In this document: positions 21,663 to 32,575 of the stretch, piece by piece
Layout: the number at the start of each line of letters is the position of its first letter
How positions within the stretch are numbered: the stretch's first letter is position 1
NCBI GenBank assembly: GCA_013339765.2
Contig: CM023449.1
Location: 223,829,992-223,893,991 of the forward strand
Reading direction: 5' to 3'
Source of the DNA: Haemaphysalis longicornis
Taxonomy: Eukaryota > Arthropoda > Arachnida > Ixodida > Ixodidae
Length of the DNA: 64,000 bases
The notes under the pieces: model-generated
Told to the model about the DNA's origin: nothing
What the model saw: the letters and a program-made list of their open reading frames with translations, nothing else
The model's database searches: none
Program-made: the position numbers and the translations under genes

Positions 21663-22689
21663 CCAGGTATTTCTTTTTTCTGGTAGCGGATGTCATTTTC
21701 TACCAGACCATGCAGCACTCCCCAACTGCAAGCGTTTTACATTGGAAAAGGCAACTGCATGTGCAACCGCTTAATATACAAGTTTATATACAGTGCAACA
21801 AGTCTTTGGACATGGGGATTGCCGCAGGTCAACGTTTCACGTTCTACGCTTTGTGTGAAGCGTAACAAAAAATGAACGGGGCCCCCTCTTTAGGTAAACC
21901 GAGACGAGCGAGCTCTTCAGGTATTTCCTCTTATTTGTTCACGGCTGCGCGGGCGTGATCTCGATTCGTGCCGCACCCACTGCCTGCAGGGGCGGGAGGG
22001 GCTCCCTCCGAAGCGGCGGGCACCATCAATGAGCCCGCAAACACGGCCTCCTCCATTCACACGCGGATCGAGGTGCAGTTGTAGCAGCGGTAGTAGTAGT
22101 AAGCCCACAGTGTCACGAAAAAGAAAAAGAATCTGGGAGCACAGGATGCTCCTGCCTGTGGCAACGAACGCATAGGAAGGCAGCGAAACCAGCTGCGAGC
22201 AGCGTCACGCACAAGGAAAGGGGAAAAAAAAGCAAACAAAGCGAGGGAAACGCCCCGAATGAAATAAATCACACCATGCAGCGCGCAGCTGCGCGGTGCA
22301 AAACCTGCGCAGAGTGGCACGGGAGGCCTCCTCCGGTGCAGGTGCAGCAGTGCTGCGTTGCACGCCACGTGCGCTTGCGTACCTGGATGCAGAGCTCGGC
22401 GCTGCGCCCACTGTCAGCTGCGAGTGTCGACGTCACACGCGCGAACGTAGAGGCTAAACAACGAAGAAGCGCAGCGAGTGCGAATAGTATGTTCCTCCCG
22501 TGGAGTGCGCGCACGCCATTGTAGTATACCTGCAGGCCATCTTTGTGAATGGAGGCGCCGAGCAGCGCGATAGTTTCGAAACCGTTCCCCCTTTTGTATC
22601 GAGACACGGCGCCCGTTGGCAGTGCACCGAGCGGAGCTCGCTGACTGCGCGATAACTTGATTATGCTACGCGCTATTCCTCGTGCGTTT
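21663..22689. other. No supportable gene
   Basis: Moderate GC with ORFs on both strands over 22057-22607 that overlap each other. They are Cys/Ala/Arg-rich without motifs. Confidence 0.5.
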
Positions 22690-23100
22690 TTTTTTTTTTT
22701 TTCTGCTCGTAAGAAGGATTGGGAATCGCTGCAATATTGGGGTTAGATTGGCACTCCCAAACTACGTGGTAGAAGGAACCTGGGCGGTCACAGAAGATGC
22801 ACTCGGTGGGAAGTACTACGCAGGTCACATGACACGGAATGTCGCATGTTGTGCTTTAGTTGGGGAGCGGTGGCGTTGGGGGATGTTTGCCTGTCTAGCC
22901 TGTATGCAGTACAGGGTTACCCCGCGACAGGGAACCGGTGGGAGTGCCGAGTCCGTAACCTCGGCTCGTGGTGCCGGCTTGAGGAGCGACGAAATTGCCT
23001 CGGAGTAGCGTGGACCTGTGTCCGCCCGATGTTGATACTCCCGTCGGGCGGACGTACGCCTGGGCGGACTGCACATGTGCGCCGTCTTGGATAATATTCT
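22690..23100 (-). mobile_element. LINE 3' fragment with CX2CX7HX4C knuckle
   Basis: The minus strand near 22744-22803 encodes CIFCDRPGSFYHVVWEC, the C-terminal zinc knuckle of I/R1-type LINE ORF2 proteins, spaced exactly as in the intact frame at 53350 (CHRCKDRADLAHMLWAC). Upstream on that strand (22830-23100) an open but frame-shifted stretch is in the place where the RNase H-to-knuckle linker is expected. A T-run (22688-22702) lies at the downstream end. This is a pseudogene fragment. Confidence 0.65.
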
Positions 23101-24239
23101 TCCTCTCAGGAACCTTCGACGCGCCACCCTGGAGGCGGTGTTGACTGCGTCCGCTTCTTCCGTTTGCGGTGCGGAAGTGGCTTCGGACAGACGCCGCGGC
23201 AAGAGGAATTAAAATGCGCTTTTGATTGGTTTGCACCAAGAATTGTTGGACTAGTTTGGTTGCCACTTTGGATCGTACGACGGGAAGAGCAAAAAATGGC
23301 GGCCACGAGAAAGACAAGGAGAATTTGCCAGCTACAACTGCATCCGAAACAAAGTAAAATGCCCATGTACACGCTTGTTCGTTCGTTTTGCCCACACACA
23401 AACACATCACAAGGGTGTTACAAAGGGTACAAAGGAATTCCCGAAATCGTTTTTTTTCCGGTGCATCATCATTAGACCTCGTGCATTTTGTGCGTTCCGT
23501 CTCGATATGACATTACCACACCTTCCAGTTCGGCCTAATTTTCGCTTGTCGTGAAGTTTGTCCCCCGTTTCTGGTGGAGGATAGATAGGATTCATAGGAA
23601 CGCCCCTCGTGACGGGCGGGGTTGTGATTGCACGGAACGTGCGGACGACGATGCGTCACGGAGGAGGGCAGGCATCATCATGCTCCGTGTTCAACGCACC
23701 AATAAAGCGTCATGTTTCTCGAAGAAAAACGGGACGAAGCAATGGAGCGTCAGTGACACTGAACAGGTAACGCTTTTATCGCTCGCGCCAATGCGGGTCG
23801 CTTCAAACTGGTCAGCAGGGAAGAATGAATAGTTCGTCGAATTCAGTAGCTCCATTTAACAACTAAAGTCAAACAACTCGACACAAGAGATCGCAGAACT
23901 GTTCAGCTTCACCCTAGATTTCACAACCACATTACTTGCGAGAATCTCAACGAAGAATCTCAAACCGGCCCCGCACTCGACAACGACAGAACAAAAAGAG
24001 AAACATGAAAAGTGTCAGACCTCTTGCGTCGTTCTTAACTAATATGGAGGCACAGAGCTGGAATCACTACAAGTATGCTCTGACAGAGAATGAACGACAT
24101 CCCTTGGAGCGTCAGGGTGGACACAACGGGTTTTTCATTCCGCTCCCCCGTCACCCGGGTAGTGGAATGGGGAGAGCGAGGGTTCCAGACGCACCCAAAC
24201 AACTCCCGACGAGTACCCTCCTTGCAGAACCAAAACAAC
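23101..24239. other. No supportable gene
   Basis: A pyrimidine tract with an acceptor-like cctctcag occurs at 23101-23110 on the plus strand, followed by an open but unrecognised frame. There is nothing else to anchor a gene. Confidence 0.45.
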
Positions 24240-24880
24240 TCCAGTCTCCCCATCAGGCGGCGGTTCCCGTCTCGCGGCCTCCTCCGCTCAACGAGATTCT
24301 ACTGGGCATCCCGCAGGCGCCCGCCGCCGCGTGCAAGGGCCTCGTGCGCTCCCTTGACATCGTCCACGCACGAAGAGGATAAAGAGCAGGCGAGGCGACG
24401 TGATCGCCGCCGCTGCTACAATGTAGCGCCGGCGAGGCTATTGCCGTCGGCACCCGGGATTTGGAGCGGCTGCGCTGCCCCCTCTTCCCTTCCCTCCCGA
24501 AGCAGTAGGGGCTCCGAGCGGCGGCGGCGCCGCCGTTCGATGCGGAGTCTGCGGCGCTCTCTCGCTGTCCGGCTCCTCCGTCTGTGCCTCCTCCTCCTCC
24601 TCCGGCCCCAGACGAAACGGGAGACGGGGCTGCTCCCCATCCTCCCTCTCCCCCGCTGCTGCTGCTGCGCACCCGGCAACAGCCGTGACACCCGCGCTAC
24701 TGCCATTACGCGGTTTGGCGCGGCCGTTTCCGAAACGCGCGCAAAACAGACGCCGCGCGTCGCGCTCGGGGATCGCGGCTTCTCCTCCCGCCTCGCGATC
24801 ATGGCGCTCGTGCGTCGCAGCAATTACTAGTGCGACGACGCCTCGGCGCCGGTTTTTCTTCACCGCGATCTAATTTGTCT
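24240..24880. promoter_or_regulatory. CpG-rich island, orphan promoter
   Basis: GC and CpG-dense, with (CCT)n near 24588-24602 and a CTG/GCT run near 24655-24670. Long ORFs on both strands (246 codons plus, 141 codons minus) are Arg/Ser/Pro-rich and mutually overlapping, so I treat them as artefacts. No splice donor in a sensible frame was found. Confidence 0.45.
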
Positions 24881-25067
24881 TCACCGCCCGACTCGTGGCC
24901 GACATTCGTTGCATGCGGATTCGACCCTCGCCCCGCGAGTACCGCTCTGGCGGTTCGAGGCAGGTGGATTTAAATTTGCCGCCATAGGTAGCGGCAATAC
25001 AATTGGGGATAACGCGTCTTCCTTACAACAGAGATAAGAAGAAAGCGCCTCTACACAATCCGGAAAG

Positions 25068-25420
25068 TAGTAGTAGTAGAAAACTTTATTATAAAGTCAG
25101 ACTATTTAGCCCTCAGAGGGTGGTGCCCTTAGTCCAGGGCCCCACTTGCTGCTGCGATCCGTCTTGCCCGGTCAATCAGTCCGCGCTGGTCGTCCAAGGC
25201 TGAGCTGGAAAGAGCGGCTTCCCATCCGGAGGGGGAGGGGCTGGGTATAGGCAATTGGGTCGGGGGTTTGGGGCATTCCCATGTGGAGTGGTACAGGTTC
25301 GGGTGTCCTCCGCAGGATGGGCATCTGTCCGGGTACATGGTACGATAGAATGTGTGCCGCAGGGAGAGGCTAGGAAACGTGTTAGTTTGTAGTTGGCGCC
25401 ATGCAGCGGCTTCCTCACGG
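25068..25420 (-). mobile_element. LINE 3' fragment with (CTA)n tail
   Basis: Minus strand: the frame ending at 25129 contains CPSCGGHPNLYHSTWEC, a CX2CX7HX4C knuckle identical in spacing to those at 22744, 53447-53500 and 56100, then a Ser/Ala-rich end and stop. The UTR carries ataataaagtttt, and the element ends in a (CTA)n tract (25068-25080 as TAG on the plus strand). Upstream of the knuckle the frame shifts. This is a 5'-truncated, broken copy. Confidence 0.75.
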
Positions 25421-26599
25421 GTGAGTTGCGCGTGTGGCGGAGGAAGTGTCCTACGGGAGAGTTTGTAGTGTTGTATATGTATATGTGTGTGGGATACTTT
25501 CTGTCTCGTCTGGTTTGGGTTGGTCTTCCGCTGGCGCCCGGAGGGTGAGGCCTCGGGCTACCGCATGAACGCGTTAAGCCATATCCGAGAGATCAGCAGA
25601 CAGGGCACCGGCAGAATGCGTCATGATGCCGCCCACGTGATCTCGCGTCCGGGGGACCTGTACATTCAGGCTGCTGTGCAACTGATCCATTGCGCGCTGT
25701 CCATGCAGGCGATTACGCCCGCCCTTCCAGACAAGTGTGCACCTCGAATGGGCTGAACTTATTCCTGGGCATCTGGACAACAACGGCGGGAGGGGGGATA
25801 CAAAAAGGTACTGCGAAACGAATTTGGTGTCATTAGGGTGACTTCGACTTTCACGTCACCCTCTCACAAGATCGGCGTAGGGTGATGTGCCCATCACGAA
25901 TCCGTTCGTATACATTGTACACACCGATCTAGCAAAGACGACAACCCAAATCTCGCAAGCAGTGCTGCCGACAATGAGGCCGATCCCCGGTGAGGACGCG
26001 TGTAAGCGTCGTGGCTCATATTGAAGACCAGACTCGGAGTGACTTCGTTTTGGGGAATTCAAAGGGTTAATGGCTGGGAGAAACTGGAAGATCGCGCGCC
26101 GCCCCGAGAGTCTGAAAACGGAACCCTCAGAGAACAAAGTCTTGTAGGCGTGAACCCTGGCGTCTGGCGGAGCCTCAAGCCCTCGGGATCGTTCGGGGCG
26201 CTTCGGCGTGGCCGTTGCAGTAAATTACTGTCCTGCACTCGTCTTCTGCATGTGCGTGGGGCGACAGTTTGGGTGGTGTCGCGTGCTCCGGGGTCGCCTT
26301 CCCCGCTGGCTGCCTTTCGGTTTTTGCTTCACGGCATGAACAAGCTCTTCGAAGCCTCGGAACTGGCTGACACCCGTGTCATCCCACGTCCAGCGCTGGC
26401 ACTGCGGGGTCCACGCCCTCTCATATAGCAACGAACGCCGACTGAAAAGCGATAATGGCCGAGTGCTTCCTCTTATCCAAACGAAAAAGACTTCACCCTT
26501 CAACGCTTCCTGTTTTGCCGCCGTCTACAAATGCCGCTCTTTCCGTCACCTCGAGGCCGGCAGTGAGCCCTGGATAACAGGCCGCGCGCAGGGCATTGT
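25421..26599. other. No supportable gene
   Basis: A plus ORF of 135 codons (26021-26428) is open but has no recognised motif. Other frames are short. Confidence 0.45.
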
Positions 26600-26679
26600 G
26601 GCTGTCCTTGTGGTTACTTCCTTCCATGGAGGAAAAAAAAGCTTAGGAGAGGCCCCCAGCTATCCCCGCGCATTGGCAA

Positions 26680-26770
26680 AAGTGTGGAGGAAGTCACGTG
26701 TTTTCGGCGGCCATTGGAAGTCGCGTAGCAACGGCGTCCTAGCAACAGCCCGCCCGCCGTTCGCCAGTCA
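26680..26770 (+). promoter_or_regulatory. Promoter-like patch with repeated X-box half-sites
   Basis: Contains gccattgg (CCAAT on the minus strand) near 26711, then cgtagcaacggcg and ctagcaacagcc, two copies of the RFX half-site tagcaac 16 bp apart, followed by a GC-rich leader and the ATG at 26770. Such an arrangement suits a TATA-less promoter directing rightward transcription. Confidence 0.4.
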
Positions 26771-26883
26771 TGGAGGAAAGGCAGCGCCTGCCTTGTCGTT
26801 CGATTGCGAAGATTGCTGCTTCGCTTTGCTGCGCTGTGGTCTTGCGGAACTCGAAAAAGGATGCTGCGAGTTGCGACAGCTGA
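26770..26883 (+). CDS. Small ORF after promoter-like patch
   Basis: ATG in good context (cagtcATGG) opens 37 codons beginning MEERQRLPCRSIAKIAASLC and ending in a stop at 26881. It could be the 5' exon of a gene, an upstream ORF or chance. No domain is seen. The CCAAT and half-site motifs 30-60 bp upstream are the main reason to list it. Confidence 0.3.
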   Translation: MEERQRLPCRSIAKIAASLCCAVVLRNSKKDAASCDS

Positions 26884-27582
26884 GCCGATGTGAATATGTC
26901 ATTTAATTTCTACTTGCAAGTGCACCTTGTACCGCGTCAAGCTTTTGCTCCGGTCGCGATCACGACGCGCCTATTGAAGTGCAGATATCGTGAACGCGCC
27001 GTCCCGTCGTACGCGCGGACACCCGTCAGGTAGATTTTCGGGAAGTGATACACGGTGTGCAGTACGTAGGCGACTTGCAACCGAACGATTCGCAACTCAA
27101 TTTTTTGGTTATCGCCGCTGCAATATATAGTTTGCTAGGCCGGCAATGCGCGGCAGTGCCTTTGCAACTGTTACAAGGTAGATTCCCAGTTGATATAATT
27201 CCATCGTCCTATTACCTTAGTAGGTGTCCGTCTGTTGACTGGAAGAGTGCTAGATCTGGATCTTTTTGTGGTCTCGCTCTGGATTTCGCTTTTCAACGCT
27301 TCATACTGCGAGGTTAGTGTATAAACGTTTTCAACTGATATCACCTTGAATTTATTGACACTGAGACAAGTTGAAAATTGGCGAAAAAAAGTTTATTGAC
27401 GCCACCCACCCTCTCATTTTTTTTACTCAATAAAACGTTTTGCCCCCTCCTCCTCCTCCTTCGCAAAAAATTCTATCGAAGGCACACGAACAACGGTAAA
27501 AACATTCCACAATTTTTTTAGCGTGAAATCTGCATGAAGTACTGTTTACCTATATATATAGAACGGCCGTTTAATTGACTAG
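26884..27582. other. No supportable gene
   Basis: AT-rich. This is where the next exon of the THAP gene at 27583-27843 should be if its intron is short, but no LCxxHF-type motif was found on the minus strand. Confidence 0.45.
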
Positions 27583-27843
27583 TCACCTCTGGGATTGCCA
27601 GTGAAACTGCAACGCAAACTTGGGCACTTTCCAGTCCGGTAGCCGCACGGCGTTCGCCCACTGTTTGCGGCGTTCTCCATCGCTTGGGAACCTATAAACG
27701 GCGGCGATTGCAAACAAAGGATGAATGCACACCAATGTACAGCAATACTTGTCAGCGGAATGATGCACCAACCAGTGGAAAGTGACGCCCAATTCCTTGG
27801 GTACCGATCGCGACTTGCAGCCTGGCACCGAGCATTGCGGCAT
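27583..27843 (-). CDS. THAP-type zinc-finger protein, 5' exons
   Basis: THAP domains are C2CH zinc-dependent DNA-binding modules found at the N-terminus of many animal proteins and P-element transposases. The frame starts MPQCSVPGCKSRS, giving the first two zinc ligands (C4 and C9) and the usual MPxxC start, then GVTFH. The THAP core FPSDGERRKQWANAV plus LPDWK follows, but about 27 codons too late. An 81-bp intron (27692-27772, gt...ag, acceptor tttatag) would join FH to FP exactly as the family requires (FHWFP). The Trp of KQWANAV and of DWK are conserved THAP positions. The remaining Cys and His ligands are not encoded here, so a donor near 27627 (aa|gtgccc) probably leads to another exon. 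GC-rich sequence upstream fits a promoter. Confidence 0.7.
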   Translation of the reverse strand: MPQCSVPGCKSRSVPKELGVTFHWLVHHSADKYCCTLVCIHPLFAIAAVYRFPSDGERRKQWANAVRLPDWKVPKFALQFHWQSQR

Positions 27844-28070
27844 TGTTAGAGCGAGCCGCTTCGCAAACCTGCTGCGGCCACACTGAAGACGTAACAGTGT
27901 AACCGCGCGTTTAGGTTCACGGTCACGCGCTGCAAAACGGCCTTCTACCTGCCTATCAGCTGATTTCCGCCGGCTCGGCGCTGGCAGGTGCAGACGACAA
28001 GAGAGGCGATACAGGACGGAGGAGGCGGAGAAGGTGCACCGAGAGAGAGAGGCAAAAAGAGTCCGCCAAT
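27844..28070 (-). promoter_or_regulatory. Probable promoter and 5' UTR of THAP gene
   Basis: GC- and CpG-richer than its surroundings, lying immediately upstream of the THAP ATG on the minus strand. No TATA box. The purine-rich stretch 28000-28060 lies at its distal side. Confidence 0.4.
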
Positions 28071-28652
28071 GGCATGGAGGGCCAATGGTCCGCCATTCGA
28101 CTTACAGAAATGGCGTTTCCGGCTGCGCTGGGTGTGACGTCAGAGCCTCTCCTAAGCTTTTCTTTCCTCCATGCTTCCTTCTGTCTTCGCCTGAATTCGC
28201 GCTGGTTTTATCCAAGAATGTCTCAATTCCAGCTAGCCCAGCTTGCAACCCTCCTGCATTGCATGCGACCCTGTCACAGAGCTTATTCTCCTTATAGGAA
28301 GCACCCTCGTGAACTCCCCATGTAACCAGGAACGGGGTAACCTGTTCTATACATATATACAACCGCGATCCAACTGTAGTATTTCTGCAGCTGTAGCGAA
28401 CAGGACGACGACGATAAGGCCGTGCCGTGGTAAAGTACGTAATAGACTACAGAAGCCCCTCCTCGCTAATACCCCAGCGCTGTTCGCTGGATAAAGAACT
28501 TTCGCGCTATCTTCGGTCCTCTTCGAAGTACGCCGCTGTTCGCCGCTTCAGCCCATGGGCGCGAGAAAGCCCTTAGCGGAAAGTAGGTTGCTGTTTAACA
28601 CTTGCCGAATACTATATAGGCTCCAATACAATACTAGGTTGCCGAATTATAC
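28071..28652. other. No supportable gene
   Basis: Only short ORFs. No element ends except those of the MITE that follows. Confidence 0.5.
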
Positions 28653-28979
28653 TATACTCGGTGACAACTTAAGAACGGCACCGGAAGTTGCCGCTGTGCC
28701 TTATCACCGTAGCCGGATGTTTCTCCGCGCGGAGCAAGTAGGTCGTTACTGGGAATATTTTGAACATGGCGTGAGCCGTTCCCGTGATTTTTTGGACTTA
28801 ATATGCTTACAAACAACTCCAGTGACGACAAACAAACTGCGTGAGACAAGGCAGACGATATCACGCATTCATAGCAAACCCCTTTCAAAACGCGCGCGCA
28901 CTGACGTCACGGGTCCGGCGCTTTGGCGCAGTGATACACTACATGAGGCGGTGCCGTTCTTGACTTGTAACCGAGTATA
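28653..28979. mobile_element. MITE with 31-bp terminal inverted repeats
   Basis: Left end 28653-28683 (tatactcggtgacaac, then aagaacggcaccg) and right end 28949-28979 are inverted repeats matching at 28 of 31 positions. The 327-bp element has no transposase frame. Outside the ends, caatactaggttgccg on the left and caatactaggctcc and caatactaggccgc on the right repeat in direct orientation, so it may lie in a second small repeat. Superfamily is uncertain, with a TA-type target possible. Confidence 0.75.
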
Positions 28980-29440
28980 GGCTGCAATACTAGGCTCCAA
29001 TACTAGGCCGCAGCTTAATACTTTGGCCTGTAGCGAGGCGAGACGCCGTGGCGGCAGGCGTAAATTTGCAAGGTGCGCCCGCTTTACACACATGTGCAAG
29101 CACGGGTGTGCTGTCTGGTACACGGTGGGCAAGTTTGCCAGCGTGCGGGGCCCCGGCTTGTGACTGACCTCTCTAAAGGAATGAGAAGGTTCGAACAAGT
29201 TACCAGGGCGACGCTACCGGCACAGGTGGCCGCAGTTCTGTAACACTCCTCGAGTGTGCGGCGAGGCGCTCGTGTTGACGACGACGACGACGACAACCTG
29301 GCCGAAGCCCGCCCTCACAGTGCTCGCGGCGCGAATGCGGGCTGCGGTGGATTGCCCTCAGTGTGGCTGCGTCGAGGCTGACGTGGGCCAATGGGAATAC
29401 TAAAGAACACTTTTTGAATTGTTAGCCAAACCCCAAGCCC
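28980..29440. other. No supportable gene
   Basis: Includes a (GAC)n run near 29278-29295. No exon-like sequence. Confidence 0.5.
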
Positions 29441-29660
29441 TGGCCAATCCCCCTCAGTGGGTACGTGCCATTACCAAATGCGGAAGAAGAGGCGGCCACA
29501 ATCAAGGATAGTTTTTTTTTTTTTTTCTTGGGTTCTCAAAATTGTTAACATCCCTTCCCTCACACAGCTCACACAACCATCTGACCAAATCTGACTTGGC
29601 CAATCCCCAGGGTGGGTGCGCGCCATCGATTTTTGGTACCAACCAACCAACCAACCAGCT
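29441..29660. repeat. Imperfect internal direct repeat
   Basis: Two units 160 bp apart share tggccaatcccc, then gtgggt-cg-gccat and a ggtacc or taccaa end. A T-run and a (CCAA)n run (29640-29657) lie within or beside them. Confidence 0.55.
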
Positions 29661-30395
29661 GGGGAGGCCAGGCTGGAACGGAGGAGAATGCCGCGAGAAG
29701 TGGACGGAGCAGGTCCGAGGAGCGCGACGTCCAGGTGGAAGACTCGAAGCTCGTCGGGTTTTCGGGACCCGAGCTCGAGAGGGGTCTACCTGGCGCCTTG
29801 GCATCCTGGGGCCGAGGCGCGAATCCCGACCCGTGGAGGCGCGCAACGTTGGCGTGTTCCGCTCTTGGAAGGCCGCCCCGCTGCTTGCCGCCCTTCGTCG
29901 ACCGGCAGTGGCCGGTCGCCTCCTGCCCGCTGCCTGTTCAGGGCGCCCCGTCCACAGCGGGTGCCGAGTGGACGACCCGGCGTTGTCTACGAGGACAATT
30001 AACGGTGCGTGTTCCTCGTCGATGTCCCGGCGTGCGCGACGCCGTCATCGGCGCCCCGCTAGTCGCATCGCATCGTCTCTAGAAGCCATGACGCCCTGCG
30101 GACAACGCCTCACGCCCTGAACCTTTGGTGGGGACTTTTGTTTTCTTTACAACTAAGCATTTCTTTGTTATGTATATTTGACGGAACTATGAGGTGTGAT
30201 GTGCTTTCGGGTTTGTGTTTTGATGAGCGGTGTGTTTTCTTAATCTATGTATGTTTGTTCCGCCTCCAAGCGCCCTCGTCTAGTTATTGGCACTGCGGCA
30301 AGTCTCAGTCCCCACTGAATACCTTGGAAGAACCTGCGGGAGGTCTTCCCTCAGACCCTGACAACAATAAAGTCATCGGGAGAAAATAACTTTTT
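29661..30395. other. GC-rich unassigned block ending in AATAAA
   Basis: Plus ORFs of 128-192 codons overlap in three frames, which argues against coding. The block ends with aacaataaagtcatcggg near 30362, a polyadenylation signal in plus orientation, so this could be the 3' end of an LTR or other retroelement. No LTR partner was found. Confidence 0.35.
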
Positions 30396-31857
30396 CGTTA
30401 TAGGCGACAATTCGCTAAAAGCGCTTCTGGTGTGCAACGAGGACCACGAAACCCATGAAAGAGAGCGAGACGTCGAATAAACCGATTTCGTTGCACGGGG
30501 GTGTAATTCAAAATTCAGCGTTGTTCAGAAATGCGCTTAGTCGGTCAGCGGTGGTTGCATGCGCGCCGACTGAAGCTCCCCGAAAAAGCTGCTCCCAATC
30601 GACCGGGTGAAAATTGTTACGCAACCCTCCTGCAAAAGCGACAACTCCGCGCGAATAAATCGGCGTGACCAGTGCGACCCAGTGATTCGTTCGGGGCGAA
30701 AATAGGAGGGGCGAAAGTTCAACCTCCTCCGCGCACGCCTATATTCGGCAAGTCGGCCGTGGCCGGACAAACCGGCCCGCGTCGGAGAGGGGGAGGGGGA
30801 GGACCTGAGCGCCCCGCACGCAAATACCTCGTATCTCTCAACGGGCGCGTTGTATAGATACTTTATCGGCTCAAAAGGGCGCCGCCTACCACGTGCGCGT
30901 ACCGCACGTGTGAATGAAGAAAAAGCTCACCACCGGGCGGCGTCTCGCAACGAGGCGGTTGCGTGTTCCGTGGAGCGCGCGCTTTCCAAGCCACTCGCGT
31001 GCACACCACGCCGGTCACGCCAGCGCTACCGTATGGCCCGGTAGTAGTGTATACGCAAGGGGCGTGTGTGCGCGTGTGTGCGCGCGTGGGCCGCTCTGCA
31101 TGCACGGCTAAGCAGCCACCACAGGGACTCCGCAGCGCGTGCCATTTGTCATGGAACGGTTAGGCGCGTCACCTGTCCGCATGTAGTTAACACTGCCTGT
31201 GTACACGCGCCGAAACACGTTACATAAAGCCCTAACGACATGGACGAGAAATCACGCGTCGCGCGAGCGTCGTTCGCCGGCACCGCGCGGACACGCAGGA
31301 AAGGGCGAGTAACCGCTTGAGACCGGCGAAGTCACCCGTCAGCCGATAAGTGGACGTGCATGAACTCTGCCATCATTTTCAAGTTATTTTCTCCCATTCA
31401 TGCGCGGTTATTTTCGATTGCTTAAATGCAGTAATCAGGACCCTAGATTTGCCCCAAAAATACACTGGCATTACTTTATTCAACGAAAGCTTGCGGGCCA
31501 ATTTTGAAATACAGCAAAATTTATTTCAAGATATCACCGCCAAATCTGAGCGAAATAAGAGAGCTTGATAAACAAAAACGCACTTCGAACTATTTATTTC
31601 TTTGCAACTTGGTGCGCTACCTTGGTGTTATGTACGGACTGCTTCATAAGCGCAAGCAAAACGAATCCCAGCGCTGCCTTGCTACTGAGGTTAAAGTCGA
31701 ACGTCACTTGTAGAACGTCCCTTGTAAAAAAGGCGAGGTACTCTGGCATCCTTTTTTACCCTGTAAAAAAATCTGATCAAACCCTCACCGCAAAAAGAGA
31801 GAGAGAAACAGCGATGTTTTACCAGATTGAAACCATGGACTTTCAAAACACAAGCTC
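30396..31857. other. No supportable gene; GTGC simple repeat
   Basis: Contains a (GTGTGC)-type simple repeat at 31060-31090 and a GC-rich patch 30660-30800. The remainder is AT-rich. ORFs are shadows of the simple repeat. Confidence 0.5.
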
Positions 31858-32166
31858 AACTCAACCTTCCTGTTGGAAGACTTCCTGTTCCCAACGGGTC
31901 CGGACGCCTTCCGACGGGACGTCTTCCAGCACCTCCTCAACTTCCATGGTTGTGACAGGACTGGTGCAGCGTTTGTATCCGTCGAGCCTTGGCCGAGACG
32001 AACGCGACATAGGCTGTCCCCCACGCACCTCCTCCTTCCCTCTCTTTCTGTCTTCCTATTCTTCCCTTCCCTGGACTGGGTTGTATGAGGGTGAACTCCC
32101 CGTTGAGTTCAACAATATCCCCAGTTCTTTTCTCTTCCCTGCCTTCTTAATAAATCACCACCACCC
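31858..32166 (+). mobile_element. LINE 3' fragment, plus strand
   Basis: Encodes FPTGPDAFRRDVFQHLLNF and then, after a frameshift, VVTGLVQRL. The 3' UTR ends cttaataaatcaccaccacc. It is the inverted partner of 19901-20190, sharing both protein end and UTR. It is the terminal few hundred bases of an I/R1-type LINE, inactivated by truncation and frameshift. Confidence 0.75.
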
Positions 32167-32269
32167 ACTAGGCTGTCAACGAATATTGCCGAGTGTGTTT
32201 TGTTTTGGTCGTATTCAAGAAGTTGGGCAGTGGTAACCTTGTTTCTTACGGACTGATCTCGGAGGCGGG

Positions 32270-32575
32270 GCCAATTATGCTAGCACTACAGGCGATGTAA
32301 CCGAAGTTCCCTTGTTTGGGCCAAGCAAAGCTATCGCACATCCCCGTCTCCCCTACACAAGCCACGGCAGCCGCGAATGGAATGGAATGCGCCGCTAGCA
32401 TTCCGGAGTTGATAGCGCTTGCTCGTCACGCACCGATCTTGCAGACAAGCCCCTTCACGCTAATACTACAGACGATGTAGCCAGAGATCACTTATTTAAC
32501 TCACAAAAAGCTATCGCAAATCCCCGATCTTCCCGGTGAAAGGCAAGCAAGCCACGAATGAAATGCGCGGTTTCG
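32270..32575. repeat. Imperfect tandem duplication, about 185-bp spacing
   Basis: Two units share ctacag-cgatgta-cc, aaagctatcgca-atcccc and gcgaatg or cgaatgaaatgcgc. Divergence is considerable, so the duplication is not recent. Confidence 0.65.

Noticed and set aside
29542..30120. 192-codon plus ORF
   Set aside because: Three overlapping plus frames are open together and none has a domain. It begins inside a direct repeat.
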